64,000 nucleotides of DNA from Lentilactobacillus fungorum (GCF_016860605.1 NZ_BNJR01000021.1:1-64000); one strand, 5' to 3'; counted from the stretch's first letter, positions 33,190 through 42,793 are shown. Numbers and translations: made by a program. Notes: a model not told the origin generated them from the sequence alone.

Positions 33190-33684
33190 TTATAATTCCG
33201 TAGAGACGGCCAAAGCCATTTTAAGCAGCTGGCGATGATTCTTTGAAAAACGCTTCACCGTTGCAAACCCATACTTTTGATAAATATGGACTGCTGGTAA
33301 GTTATCAGCAAAAACAGTGAGAACAAGCTGGCTCAGCGTACTATAATGAATTGCCCAATCAATTGCTAATTCAACTAGACTGCTCCCCAGTGTATAGCCC
33401 TGAAAGTCACTTAAAACAGCCACTCCTAGTTCACCAACAGCTTCTTCAACGCCATCAACAGTCACAATGCCAATGAGTTTTCCGCTCGTTTCAGCTAAAG
33501 CAATCAAATTCTGTTTTGATTGGCCGATCAACCTAATCTGATCGGCTTCCATCTCTGACGTAATTTCGTTAAGATCAGCGTCCACTAAAAACGTATGAGA
33601 TTCTAGTTGCAGCTGCTTAAGTAAATCCAAAACGGCTTGTGCGTCTTCTGGTTCGGCTAGTCGAAAATTAACTTCTTCAGCCAT
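33190..33684 (-). CDS. GNAT-family acetyltransferase
   Basis: 164-aa GCN5-related N-acetyltransferase. The acetyl-CoA-binding region DFQGYTLGSSLVELAIDWA (around 92-110) stands in place of the usual QxxGxG/A motif, and the late NLPAVHIYQKYGF motif is conserved. Its substrate is unknown; it is not the RimI-like enzyme as far as I can judge. It is the last gene of pta-tsaE-GNAT, starting 2 bp after tsaE, so it is cotranscribed. Confidence 0.85.
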   Translation of the reverse strand: MAEEVNFRLAEPEDAQAVLDLLKQLQLESHTFLVDADLNEITSEMEADQIRLIGQSKQNLIALAETSGKLIGIVTVDGVEEAVGELGVAVLSDFQGYTLGSSLVELAIDWAIHYSTLSQLVLTVFADNLPAVHIYQKYGFATVKRFSKNHRQLLKMALAVSTEL

Positions 33685-33685
33685 A

Positions 33686-34156
33686 CTAGTCTCCTATCAT
33701 CTCGTGAATCATTTTAACAAACCGCTCACCCTTGGGTTCAAAGGTTAATGTTCTAACATTATCTCCCTTTGAATCATCCCGTTTAAAAATGATTCGAAGA
33801 TAATGATTAGGTAACTCACCGGCAACAAATTTTGACCATTCAACAACATTAACCCCGTCGCCATTAAAATACTCTTCTAGGCCAAGGTCTTCACCGCCAC
33901 CTTCTTCTAATCGATACACATCCATGTGGTAAAGGGGGATTCGGCCATCTTGATACTCCCGGATAATGGTAAACGTTGGGCTCTTAATTGGCCGGCTAAT
34001 TCCCAATCCCTTGGCTAACCCTTTTGTAAAGGTAGTCTTCCCAGCGCCTAAATCACCATCCAACAAGATCAAATCACGTGGTTGTAAAAAAGGGGCCAGC
34101 TTTTCACCTAATTGCATCGTTTGATCTGCAGAATTGACTGTCATTGTATTTTTCAA
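33686..34156 (-). CDS. tsaE: tRNA threonylcarbamoyladenosine biosynthesis ATPase TsaE
   Basis: P-loop ATPase needed with TsaB and TsaD for t6A37 in tRNA. Walker A LLDGDLGAGKTTFTKGLAKG is around 35-54, Walker B-like PLYHMDVYRL near 74-83. 156 aa, usual length. The start is TTG 34156, served by AAGGGG. It is in an operon with pta upstream and the GNAT gene downstream. Confidence 0.93.
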   Translation of the reverse strand: MKNTMTVNSADQTMQLGEKLAPFLQPRDLILLDGDLGAGKTTFTKGLAKGLGISRPIKSPTFTIIREYQDGRIPLYHMDVYRLEEGGGEDLGLEEYFNGDGVNVVEWSKFVAGELPNHYLRIIFKRDDSKGDNVRTLTFEPKGERFVKMIHEMIGD

Positions 34157-34216
34157 ATTTTCACCCCTTAAGACGGCTTAGTTCGTCATCCACCTTGCAA
34201 CACCGTGTTATAAGTA

Positions 34217-35194
34217 TTAACTTAACGCTTGAACAGCTGTAATAATGGCCACCTTATAAACCTCGTCTTCATTACTACCACGAGATAAATCGGAAACTGG
34301 CTTGTTCAATCCTTGAAGTAAGGGGCCCATTGCTTCAAAGCCACCTAATCGTTCAGCAATCTTATAGGCAATATTACCTGAATTTAGGTCCGGGAAAATA
34401 AAGATGTTTGCGTGCCCAGCAACACTTGATTCTGGCGCTTTTTTGGCTGCGACTGACGGCACAAAAGCGGCATCAAATTGTAATTCGCCGTCAATTGGCA
34501 CGTCTGGCGCTTTTTGTTGAGCCAGCTTAGTCGCGTCCTGAACCTTTTGCACCATTTCACCTTTAGCAGAGCCTTTGGTTGAAAAGCTTAGCATGGCTAC
34601 TTTAGGATCAATGTCAAAAGCTCTTGCAAATTCAGCACTTACAACGGCGATCTCAGCTAATTGCTCAGCGTTGGGATCGATGTTAATGCCGGAATCCGCA
34701 AATAAGAAACGTTGATCACCCTTTTGAAGTAAAAACGACCCACTGATTAAATGAATTCCCGGTTTCGTTTTAATAATCTGGAGCGCTGGGCGAACAGTAT
34801 CACTCGTTGCATGAATGGCGCCGGAAACCATGCCATCAACTTTATCCATGTAAACCATCGTGGTACCAAAATAATTAGGATCTTTTAGCCATTCGTGAGC
34901 TTTCGCATCATCAGTTTTGCCTTTACGCCGTTCAACGATTGCCGCGGCCATTTCATCAATTTGATCTTGGGGCAAATGCCGATAATCAATAATCTCAATA
35001 CCAGTTAAATCAATATTTGCAGCCGATGCAACTTGAGCTACTTCTGCCTTATCCCCCAAAACAATTGGTTCTAAGACTTTTTCGCTAGCAAGTCGACTGA
35101 CTGCACCAAGAATTCTTGAATCATTTCCTTCAGGGAAAACAATTTTAATGTTTTTGCCACTAATTTTTTTCTTAAGACTATCAAATAATGTCAT
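34217..35194 (-). CDS. pta: Phosphate acetyltransferase
   Basis: Interconverts acetyl-CoA and acetyl-phosphate; with phosphoketolase it lets acetyl-phosphate feed acetyl-CoA. 325 aa, the normal size for a short Pta; the phosphotransacetylase signature SGAIHATSDTVRPALQI lies near 120-136 and SSVAGHANIFIFPDLNSGNIAYK near 255-275. The frame stays open to 35254 across repeat copy F, but the upstream residues translate the repeat; GGAGGGA serves ATG 35194. Copies F and G lie in its leader. Confidence 0.96.
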   Translation of the reverse strand: MTLFDSLKKKISGKNIKIVFPEGNDSRILGAVSRLASEKVLEPIVLGDKAEVAQVASAANIDLTGIEIIDYRHLPQDQIDEMAAAIVERRKGKTDDAKAHEWLKDPNYFGTTMVYMDKVDGMVSGAIHATSDTVRPALQIIKTKPGIHLISGSFLLQKGDQRFLFADSGINIDPNAEQLAEIAVVSAEFARAFDIDPKVAMLSFSTKGSAKGEMVQKVQDATKLAQQKAPDVPIDGELQFDAAFVPSVAAKKAPESSVAGHANIFIFPDLNSGNIAYKIAERLGGFEAMGPLLQGLNKPVSDLSRGSNEDEVYKVAIITAVQALS

Positions 35195-35220
35195 TTTAGT
35201 TCCCTCCATAATTAAATAAA

Positions 35221-35337
35221 GTGAGCGGAGCAAAGCGGTTAGAAACTGGAGCATAAGGCATCTTGGTCGGAAATCCCGGGCTTGGATTTTTGGCCAAGAT
35301 GTTTTATGCGGAAGTTTCTGCTTTGCGCAGCTGTCCT
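35221..35337 (-). repeat. Leader palindrome repeat, copy F
   Basis: 117-bp copy 13 bp from the pta Shine-Dalgarno. Stem ATCTTGGTC pairs with GGCCAAGAT, and GCATAA with TTATGC. It is tandem with copy G, 7 bp apart. Confidence 0.92.
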
Positions 35338-35344
35338 TACATAA

Positions 35345-35461
35345 GTGAGCGGAGCAAAGCGCCTAGAAACTGGAGCATAAGGCATCTTGGCTGGAAATCC
35401 CGGGCTTGGATTTTTAGGCAAGTGGACTTAGGTGCAGCTTTCTGCTTTGCGTAGCCATCCT
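35345..35461 (-). repeat. Leader palindrome repeat, copy G
   Basis: 117-bp copy, second of the tandem pair before pta. A possible promoter (TTGAAT 35493-35488, 16 bp, TATTTT 35471-35466) would start transcription at its distal edge. Confidence 0.92.
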
Positions 35462-35465
35462 AACT

Positions 35466-35493
35466 AAAATAAGAATCTGCCAAACTGATTCAA
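35466..35493 (-). promoter_or_regulatory. Possible pta promoter
   Basis: TTGAAT, 16 bp, TATTTT on the minus strand. The predicted start falls just inside repeat copy G, so the repeats would begin the mRNA. Confidence 0.45.
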
Positions 35494-35625
35494 CCTTTCA
35501 AAGGTGTCAAAACACAAGTTGTCTCGCGCAAAAACTCTCGAGTCTTATTTACCTGTGAACACGTATATCTCAAGCATCACTTGTCACAATTATTCCTCAA
35601 TCCGAGGTGTTAAGCCAAACGTTGA

Positions 35626-36318
35626 TTAGGATTGTTGCGTAACTTTTTCTGGTAATTGCCAATTAATTGGCGTCTCCCCCATTGCTTCAAGTGCTTCATT
35701 GGTTTTTGAAAATGGTTTAGATCCAAAGAAGCCATGGTTAGCTGACAATGGGCTTGGATGAGCGGATTGAATCACAATATTCGTATTCGTATCAATTAAC
35801 GAAATTTTATTTCGAGCTGCTCGCCCCCAAAGAATAAAGACAACTGGTTTTTCACGCGCAGACAGCTTTTGAATAGCTGCATCAGTTAATTGTTCCCAGC
35901 CTTTGCCTTTATGGGAGAAGGCCTGCCCGTTTCGAACTGTTAAGACTGAGTTCAACAACAAGACCCCCTGTTCAGCCCAACTAACTAATGATCCGTGTTG
36001 AACCGGCTTAATCCCCAAGTCAGACTCAAGTTCTTTATAAATATTCTGCAATGATGGCGGAATCTTAACGCCAGGCATCACCGAGAAACTCAACCCTTGT
36101 GCCTGATGTGGTTCATGATACGGATCTTGACCTAAAATAACGACCTTGGTTTTGCTAAACGGCGTTAGCTGAAACGCTTCAAAAATATGGTTCATATCAG
36201 GGTGAATATATTGTGTCTTGTATTCAGAAATTAAAAATTGGCGGAGCTGCTGGTAGTATGTTTTTTCAAATTCTGGCTTTAAAACATCCCACCAGTCGTT
36301 ATTAATAAATCGCTTCAT
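35626..36318 (-). CDS. ung: Uracil-DNA glycosylase
   Basis: Removes uracil from DNA. The catalytic water-activating [18 protein letters not shown] and the HPSPLS motif plus [11 protein letters not shown] are present. 230 aa is the usual size. The longest frame starts at 36387, but GAGGTG lies just before ATG 36318 ([10 protein letters not shown]). Upstream of pta on the same strand, a common lactobacillar order. Confidence 0.97.
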   Translation of the reverse strand: MKRFINNDWWDVLKPEFEKTYYQQLRQFLISEYKTQYIHPDMNHIFEAFQLTPFSKTKVVILGQDPYHEPHQAQGLSFSVMPGVKIPPSLQNIYKELESDLGIKPVQHGSLVSWAEQGVLLLNSVLTVRNGQAFSHKGKGWEQLTDAAIQKLSAREKPVVFILWGRAARNKISLIDTNTNIVIQSAHPSPLSANHGFFGSKPFSKTNEALEAMGETPINWQLPEKVTQQS

Positions 36319-36615
36319 TTGCAACACCTCACTCTTGATTTTACCATATTCGTTTTTAAATAACATCAGCATGAACGACATCACCAACTAAAGATATTGG
36401 CTTTTTAAATGGCCGTTTATTTTATCAGCCATTCTTATGGATAGAAGGTGAATAAAGCAAAATATTGTAGGTGGCTTCAACCTAACAACGTTTAGTAACC
36501 GCTACCAACTATCGTCATGCCTGACTAAATCCATCATCTTTGAATCCATTAATTTCAAGTAAATAGATTCGTAACGTGTTAAAATGGGTTTATTAAACAA
36601 AAAGGAAATGCGTCT
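36319..36615. other. Divergent intergenic region
   Basis: About 300 bp between ung (-) and the 197-aa gene (+). No RNA gene or hairpin is convincing; the promoters of both genes must be here but no clear -35/-10 pair was found. Confidence 0.5.
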
Positions 36616-37209
36616 ATGAGCCGAATAATTCAGTTGAATTTGTCTGAACTGGATCACACGCGATCCAGTCGCATTATCGATGAGTATAAAGACACCAAAT
36701 ATTTGATTGTCGGAAAATGGGGATTGATTTCGGATACTTTTTCCGTGTACTCAGTTAGTGGCGATGTTTTAGCAAAAGTCCGCCAGCAATCAATGGGCAT
36801 TAGCCCTAAATTTGATGTCTTTTATTTGCATCAGTTTGTTGGCAGTTCTGTCATTAATTTTTCAATGCATTACACAACTGTTTTCATCAACGGCATCAAT
36901 TGGTTAGTAATCGGTAATCAGGAAAAGCAGTTTTACACAATCTGGCGGGGCCGGGAACGCATTGCGACCATTAAATCATACGGTGAGTCAGATCAGGTTA
37001 TTCGCTTGCTTAAAGTTGACAACATTAAGCATGAACCGATTGTCGTGGCAATTGCCGCTATTTTAAATCATCCTTCCTTGGTCCACACATCAAGAATTAA
37101 GATTCGTGAGTTGGGAAAGTTGTCCCCCAAGCCTAGCCCCAATTGGGAGAATTTTCATCCCCTTCACTTCAAATGTCACCACTTTGACGAAAAAAATAAG
37201 AATTCGTGA
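36616..37209 (+). CDS. Unknown protein, possibly LURP-one-related
   Basis: 197-aa soluble protein. The first 130 residues form a succession of short strands with hydrophobic-aromatic periodicity (YLIVGKWGLIS, FSVYSVSGDVLAKVRQ, FYTIWRGRERIATIKSY), which resembles LURP-one/YxjI-like domains; this is a weak structural guess. The C-terminus is His/Phe/Asn-rich (HPLHFKCHHFDEKNKNS). AAAGGA lies near ATG 36616. Its 3' end lies inside a bidirectional terminator shared with smpB. Confidence 0.65.
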   Translation: MSRIIQLNLSELDHTRSSRIIDEYKDTKYLIVGKWGLISDTFSVYSVSGDVLAKVRQQSMGISPKFDVFYLHQFVGSSVINFSMHYTTVFINGINWLVIGNQEKQFYTIWRGRERIATIKSYGESDQVIRLLKVDNIKHEPIVVAIAAILNHPSLVHTSRIKIRELGKLSPKPSPNWENFHPLHFKCHHFDEKNKNS

Positions 37210-37240
37210 GTCCATTAAGGGCTTACGGATTCTTATTTGT
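37195..37240. terminator. Bidirectional terminator between unknown gene and smpB
   Basis: AATAAGAATTCGTGAG and CTTACGGATTCTTATT form a hairpin (37195-37237) that includes the stop of the unknown gene, with T-rich sequence after it. Confidence 0.75.
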
Positions 37241-37714
37241 TTAATAATGCTTCATGACTCGTTCAATCTGGCGTTTTTGGTCTCGTCGTTTGATGGTTTC
37301 TCGTTTATCAAATTCACGTTTCCCTTTCGCCACGCCAATTAGCACTTTGGCAAAGCCGTCCTTTAAGTAGACCTTTAAAGGAACAATGGTAATTCCTTTA
37401 TCCTGGGAGGCTTGCGCTAATTTTCTAATTTGCTTTTTATGAAGCAGTAATTTGCGGTTTCGAAGCGGATCGTGATTAAATTGGTTTCCTTGAGCATATT
37501 CACTAATATGCACATTCATCATCCAAGCTTCATCATTTCGAATTTGAACGAACCCATCCTTCAAGTTAATCCGGCGGTCCCGGATTGATTTGATTTCTGT
37601 TCCGGTCAAAACGATCCCCGCCTCGTAAGTTTCAAGAATCGAATAATCGTGGCGGGCCTTTTTATTTTGAGCCATCAGATTATCATTTTTTTGCTTAGGC
37701 TTTTTTTTAGCCAT
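37241..37714 (-). CDS. smpB: SsrA-binding protein SmpB
   Basis: Binds tmRNA for trans-translation and ribosome rescue. The 157-aa protein shows the conserved [27 protein letters not shown] start, HISEYAQGN and KRETIKRRD near the C-terminus. AAGGTGG precedes ATG 37714. It ends the secG-est-rnr-smpB operon; rnr lies 22 bp upstream. The gene for tmRNA is not in the window. Confidence 0.97.
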   Translation of the reverse strand: MAKKKPKQKNDNLMAQNKKARHDYSILETYEAGIVLTGTEIKSIRDRRINLKDGFVQIRNDEAWMMNVHISEYAQGNQFNHDPLRNRKLLLHKKQIRKLAQASQDKGITIVPLKVYLKDGFAKVLIGVAKGKREFDKRETIKRRDQKRQIERVMKHY

Positions 37715-37735
37715 GCAACCACCTTACTTTAACAA

Positions 37736-40063
37736 TTATCGTTTATTTCGGTTGCGGTTCTGACCACCCCGGGAATTTTTGCGATTCCCATGGTTATTAT
37801 TCCCATGGTTATTATTGGAATGGAACCTTGTGTTGCCGTTGCGACCACCACCGTGACGATTATTTTCATGATACGACCGCTTAGGCAGCATATTGCTTTG
37901 TGGTGTTTTTTCAGGGTCAACCACGTCAAAATCAACTGCACTTTGCTTTACGTCAACATTGACAACCTTTACTCGAATCGGCTGGCCCATTTTGTACGTT
38001 CGCCGCGTATTTCGGCCAACTAAAGACATGAACTGTTCGACGTATTGGTAATAATCGTCATTCATCCGGCTGATATGAACCAAGCCTTCAACTGTATTGG
38101 GTAATTCAACAAATAAACCAAACTTCATAACCGAACTGACGACCCCATCAAATTCTTCGCCGATGTGGTCATTCATATACTCAGCCTTCTTCATTGAATC
38201 TGTATCCCGCTCAGCATCAACCGCTCTTCTTTCATACTCGGAAGTCGTTGTCGCAATTTCATCCAAAACGGTCGCGTACTTTTTCTTGGTTTCATCATTG
38301 ATCCCGTTTTCTTGATAGTAGTGGATAAGTCGATGAACCATCGTATCAGGATACCGTCTGATTGGCGACGTAAAATGCGTATAGTACGGCGCTGCCAAGC
38401 CAAAGTGACCAAGCGACTGGTCCGCATAACGCGCTTGCTTCAAACTCCGAAGCAACATAACGGAAACCATCATTTCTTCCGGCTTGCCCGCAACTTTTTT
38501 TAATACATTTTGGAGCATCTTGGGCGTAACGTGTTCCGGATCCCCCTTTACAGTAATCCCAAATGCCGTTAACGTTTCAAAGAAAGTACGGATTCGATCA
38601 GCATCAGGCGTTTCATGGACCCGGTAAATGAATGGCACATGCTTATCATAATAATGCTTGGCGACGGTCTCATTGGCAGCCAGCATAAATGATTCAATCA
38701 TTCGTTCAGCCAATCCCCGAATCCGCAACTTAATATCAATCGGGTGACCCTTTTCATCGACAATGATTTCTGCTTCATTATCATCAAAGTCAATCGCGCC
38801 CCGGGCTTTTCGATGCTTATAAAGGATCTTATGCAATTGTCCCATCACCTCAAACATTGGCACTAATTCTTTATATTGATCCATTGTCTTTTGATCATGG
38901 GCTTCTAATATTTTATTGACAGCCGTGTAGGTCATTCGAGCCGTTGAGCGCATTAAACTTGGATGAATGCGATGATTGATCACGTTACCGGCCGGATCAA
39001 TTTCCATTTCACAACTCATACACAGTCGTAATTCACCCTCGTTAAGTGAACAAATGCCGTTAGAAAGCCGCCGTGGCAACATTGGAATCACTCGGTCAGT
39101 TAAGTAGACGGAAGTCCCTCTTCTAAAGGCTTCTTTATCAATTAAACTTCCTGGTTTAACATAATGGCTAACGTCAGCGATATGGACACCTAAGTGATAG
39201 TTACCATTTGGCAGCTTCCAAGCGGTAACCGCATCATCTAAGTCCTTTGAAGATTCACCATCAATGGTTACTAGGTCTTGATCCGTAATGTCTTCTCGAC
39301 CACGTTTTTCTTCTTCAGTTACGTGATCTGGAATCGCATCGGCTGCCTGTAACACATCTTCAGGAAATTCAGCTGGAATATCATGGGCATACACGATTTG
39401 GAGAATGTCAATTCCCGGATCATCAACTGAACCAATGACCTCATCGGCAATTCCAACCATGTAATCTGGATGTTTGGCGTTTGGATACTCGACAATTTGA
39501 GCAGTAATCACTTCGCCTGGTGTCGGTTTTAATCCCACATCGTTAATGTAAAACTTATATTTAGCAATTTTTTTGTCATTTAAAGTCAATTGGCCAAAAT
39601 AGCCTTTGTCATCATCGGTTTTTGTAAAGGGACCAACGACTCGGGTATATTTACGTTCGGTGATGGCCACAACCTTGCCCTCTGGCCCCCGATCAGAACC
39701 AGGTTGAGCTGGTTTGATAATATCCATATCAACCGTGTCGCCATTTAAGGCGTTCATCGTGTTGTCCGGGGCGATATAAGCGTCAGGAGCTTCTTCATCG
39801 TATGCAACAAAGCCGAACCCTTTATCATTGGCATGAAAAATACCACTCAGCTTTTGCTTTTCCGGATTCAGCTTAAATTTGCCCTCCTTTGTGACAAGTG
39901 CAATTCTTTCGCGTTCAAGGGCTGCTAATTCCTGAACAATCAGCTTAAAAGCTGCTGACCCATGTGTACGTAACACATCAGCAATTTTTTCAACAGTAAA
40001 AACGTTGTCTGGATAAGTCCGCAACACGTTTTCTATTTCAGTTTTTAAATCATTATCTTGCAA
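37736..40063 (-). CDS. rnr: Ribonuclease R
   Basis: Processive 3'-5' exoribonuclease that degrades structured RNA and works with SmpB/tmRNA. Domain order: N-terminal winged-helix and cold-shock domains (1-200), RNB catalytic domain (about 250-590, with the acidic DGESSKDLDDAV), S1 domain (about 640-720), then a low-complexity Asn/His/Gly/Arg-rich tail of about 50 residues. 775 aa. TTG 40063 follows GAGGAA. The tail is positively charged and may bind RNA or the ribosome. Confidence 0.96.
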   Translation of the reverse strand: MQDNDLKTEIENVLRTYPDNVFTVEKIADVLRTHGSAAFKLIVQELAALERERIALVTKEGKFKLNPEKQKLSGIFHANDKGFGFVAYDEEAPDAYIAPDNTMNALNGDTVDMDIIKPAQPGSDRGPEGKVVAITERKYTRVVGPFTKTDDDKGYFGQLTLNDKKIAKYKFYINDVGLKPTPGEVITAQIVEYPNAKHPDYMVGIADEVIGSVDDPGIDILQIVYAHDIPAEFPEDVLQAADAIPDHVTEEEKRGREDITDQDLVTIDGESSKDLDDAVTAWKLPNGNYHLGVHIADVSHYVKPGSLIDKEAFRRGTSVYLTDRVIPMLPRRLSNGICSLNEGELRLCMSCEMEIDPAGNVINHRIHPSLMRSTARMTYTAVNKILEAHDQKTMDQYKELVPMFEVMGQLHKILYKHRKARGAIDFDDNEAEIIVDEKGHPIDIKLRIRGLAERMIESFMLAANETVAKHYYDKHVPFIYRVHETPDADRIRTFFETLTAFGITVKGDPEHVTPKMLQNVLKKVAGKPEEMMVSVMLLRSLKQARYADQSLGHFGLAAPYYTHFTSPIRRYPDTMVHRLIHYYQENGINDETKKKYATVLDEIATTTSEYERRAVDAERDTDSMKKAEYMNDHIGEEFDGVVSSVMKFGLFVELPNTVEGLVHISRMNDDYYQYVEQFMSLVGRNTRRTYKMGQPIRVKVVNVDVKQSAVDFDVVDPEKTPQSNMLPKRSYHENNRHGGGRNGNTRFHSNNNHGNNNHGNRKNSRGGQNRNRNKR

Positions 40064-40078
40064 TCTACATTCCTCGTA

Positions 40079-40828
40079 TTATTCATAAAGTTTTGATAAA
40101 AAACGACTTAAATCCGTTTCAAGTTGCTTGTGAGCCTGATTAACGGTAATCATATGACTGGCGTTGGGATAATTATGAAAGCTAACCTGAGAGTTGACTA
40201 ATGCATCACGAAGTAAACCGGCACTAGCTGGATTGACGATCTCGTCAGCCAATCCTTGGCCAATAAAATAAGGCTGATTAATCTTAGGTAACGCATCAGC
40301 AACCGTCACCGTAAAATTAGCAATCCGGGTTAATAACTGATCAACGTTTTGGTCCAGCCAATCAAGCTTAGCAGTCATAATTGCTTCATTAGTGTGATAT
40401 CGGCTAAAATTAGCTTTTGCCATTTGCATGAAGGTCTGGTGAACACTAAATTGGCGCTTGCGAACAATTGGTGATCCAAATGATCCGCCACCGACTAGGT
40501 CAGGATTATCTTCTAAAGCTTTTGCAGCGAAAATACCACCCAACGAGATACCAAAAATGGCAATTTGTGAAAAATGCTTCTCACGTAAAAAACGGATAGC
40601 TGCCTGCGTATCTTGCCACCATTTTTCTGGTGAACCCTGTAAAATGATATCCGTAAAGTCAGGCGTCATATGACCCGTCAACAACGGCGCATATACCGTA
40701 TAATCTTGGCGTTCCAAATATCTTGCCAACATCCTAACATCAACCGGCCCACTAGCAAAAGCGTGAAGCAGAATCACTGCTTTTGGTCCATGCTCAAAAT
40801 AAAAAGATTTGATTGGTGCTTGCTGCAT
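40079..40828 (-). CDS. Alpha/beta-hydrolase carboxylesterase
   Basis: 249-aa monoacylglycerol-lipase-like esterase. The oxyanion HAFASGPVDV and the nucleophile elbow GISLGG (Ser about residue 95) are present, with a C-terminal Asp/His region (GLADEIVNPAS and NASHMITVNQ). The longer frame begins with GTG 40837; ATG 40828 has better spacing from AAAGGG. It is the second gene of secG-est-rnr-smpB, the position of est in many Firmicutes. The natural substrate is unknown. Confidence 0.9.
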   Translation of the reverse strand: MQQAPIKSFYFEHGPKAVILLHAFASGPVDVRMLARYLERQDYTVYAPLLTGHMTPDFTDIILQGSPEKWWQDTQAAIRFLREKHFSQIAIFGISLGGIFAAKALEDNPDLVGGGSFGSPIVRKRQFSVHQTFMQMAKANFSRYHTNEAIMTAKLDWLDQNVDQLLTRIANFTVTVADALPKINQPYFIGQGLADEIVNPASAGLLRDALVNSQVSFHNYPNASHMITVNQAHKQLETDLSRFLSKLYE

Positions 40829-40900
40829 ACTAAACACCCTTTCACCTTCAGCCTCAATTATAATAAAAATCCCCCTGCATTTAAACAGGAGGATTGTATA

Positions 40901-41137
40901 CTAGTGCGATGACAGCCAAACTAATGCAAGTGCTAAGAGAAAGAAAATCACACCTAAAACAACCGTTGTTTTTTGCATGAATGCTTCGAAACCACGTGGC
41001 TTTTGCTTAGCAAACAAGTCATCGGCTCCACCCGTTAAGGCAGACATCGCATCGTTGGTTTTTGATGGTTGCATTAAAACTGCAATTGTAATGAGGACAC
41101 AATCAATCAGTAATAATGTTAACAAAAAATTGTACAC
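40901..41137 (-). CDS. secG: Preprotein translocase subunit SecG
   Basis: 78-aa membrane protein with two helices (VYNFLLTLLLIDCVLITIAVLMQ and VVLGVIFFLLALALVW) joined by a polar loop (GGADDLFAKQKPRG) containing the typical Gly/Asp-rich turn. It assists SecYE. A short frame upstream begins at 41152, but GGGAGG fixes GTG 41137. It opens the operon with est, rnr and smpB. Confidence 0.92.
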   Translation of the reverse strand: MYNFLLTLLLIDCVLITIAVLMQPSKTNDAMSALTGGADDLFAKQKPRGFEAFMQKTTVVLGVIFFLLALALVWLSSH

Positions 41138-41219
41138 GTTACAGCCTCCCACCGTTAAATCGGCTTAATACTACTCATACTAAGTTAACACATTATTTGA
41201 AAATACGCCACCTTTGCAG

Positions 41220-42758
41220 TCAAGTTTCTTTGGTAAGCTTCGTCAGCTGATGGGTGATTTTAAGTTGATTATTTGTCGACACATTAATGTATAACGTGTC
41301 GCCCCAACGGACCAATGTATTTCCAGATGGCACAATTTCGCGCCCATTTCGTTGGATCTTTGTCAATAATGATCCGCTTGGCCACTTAATCCGACTGACA
41401 ATTTGACCGTCCATCTCAGAACCGGCATACACCGTCTCCATGATTTGAACCGTTTTGCCAAGGTTAAATTGGGCTTTGGTCTTCAATAATTGCTGCAGCA
41501 TCGAATAGTAAACGGGACGGCCATCTAATAAATCAATCACCGCATACGCAACCAACGAGGCGCAAGCTAATCCAAGTAAATGTGTTAACGTGCCAACCAT
41601 TTCGGTGATTAACAGAATCGCTGTAAATGGCGCCTTGCTGATTGCCGCAAAGTAGCCAGCCATCCCCATAATAATGAAGCTCGAAAAATAAAGCGCCGGC
41701 ATCAGATGAAATTCGATGGCTAGATTCCCGACAATTGCCCCGATGAGCCCGCCCAGACATAGAATCGGCAAGAAAATACCGCCAGGCAACCCGCTTCCAT
41801 AAGAAATCATCGAAAAAATAAAGCGAATAAGAAAAAATAAGCCAAGTAGCATAGTTGAATATCCTGCCACGGTCAAGTGCAAAATAATATCACTGCCACC
41901 ACCCAATAACCGCGGGAAAAACATCCCAAGCGGAATGACTAATAATAAAGGGAACACACCGTTGATCATCCAAGGAAGCCGAGTCAATCGATACCACTTG
42001 CTCATCCGCAGAATGACAAACTGATAACATCTACCCAAAACGCCAAGAATAACACCCAGGATGAGAACCCAAATAAAGTATTTAAGTGGCAACGGCGTAC
42101 TTTTCATGTATAAAACCGGTTTAAGGCCAAAAACATCAGTCGCCACCATATCAGAAGTAATGGCCGAAGTTAACGACACCACCCAGATGTTGGTTGAAAA
42201 GTTATGGTAAATCTCTTCTAATACAAATAGCGTACTCGCAATGGGCGCATTAAACGCCGCACTTAATCCGGCAGCCGCCCCGCTAGAAATTAACACTTGG
42301 CGGTCAAAACCAACTTGTCTGAATAGCCGGGCAACCCCTTGCCCAAGGGTTGAACCAAGCTGGATAGAAGGCCCTTCTCGGCCAAGGTAAAGGCCACTAC
42401 CAATGGCTAAAATGCCACCGACAAACTTTCGCCATAAAACCGACCACCAACTATAATCTAATTCACCAAGCAATTGGCCTTCAACTTGTGGAATACCGGA
42501 CCCCTTAATATCCGGCTGCTGTTTTAAGAAGCCACCAACGACCAACGCAATGCTAACATTAATGATGACACACCCGATTAAGTATATCGGCTGCTGTAGC
42601 GATTGCGTATATAAATATCGCATAACGGTCATCAGGTGTTGAATGGCCCAGCGAAACATTGAAACTGTTGAACCGGCTAAGATGCCAATTAAAATCCCAT
42701 TAAGAATTGCTTTGATCTGCGAAATCTTGTAACTGCCGTGAATTTGCACTGCCCTCAT
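41220..42758 (-). CDS. ClC-family chloride channel/transporter with TrkA-C domain
   Basis: Chloride channel or H+/Cl- antiporter of 512 aa. The ClC motifs are GSGIPQVEGQ near 90, GREGPSIQLGS near 129, and GSGLPGGIFLP near 330; residues about 430-512 form a cytosolic TrkA-C-like domain that may bind a nucleotide or ligand. About 11 hydrophobic helices. Its neighbour secG is 80 bp away; it appears to be a separate gene. Exact ion coupling is not determined. Confidence 0.92.
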   Translation of the reverse strand: MRAVQIHGSYKISQIKAILNGILIGILAGSTVSMFRWAIQHLMTVMRYLYTQSLQQPIYLIGCVIINVSIALVVGGFLKQQPDIKGSGIPQVEGQLLGELDYSWWSVLWRKFVGGILAIGSGLYLGREGPSIQLGSTLGQGVARLFRQVGFDRQVLISSGAAAGLSAAFNAPIASTLFVLEEIYHNFSTNIWVVSLTSAITSDMVATDVFGLKPVLYMKSTPLPLKYFIWVLILGVILGVLGRCYQFVILRMSKWYRLTRLPWMINGVFPLLLVIPLGMFFPRLLGGGSDIILHLTVAGYSTMLLGLFFLIRFIFSMISYGSGLPGGIFLPILCLGGLIGAIVGNLAIEFHLMPALYFSSFIIMGMAGYFAAISKAPFTAILLITEMVGTLTHLLGLACASLVAYAVIDLLDGRPVYYSMLQQLLKTKAQFNLGKTVQIMETVYAGSEMDGQIVSRIKWPSGSLLTKIQRNGREIVPSGNTLVRWGDTLYINVSTNNQLKITHQLTKLTKET

Positions 42759-42793
42759 CCTTTGATTATTGTCTGCTATTAATCATAGCATAA

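Noticed and set aside
35221-35461. CRISPR-like array in the tandem repeats
   Set aside because: Only two units, no spacers of constant length, no cas genes; the units are long palindromes.
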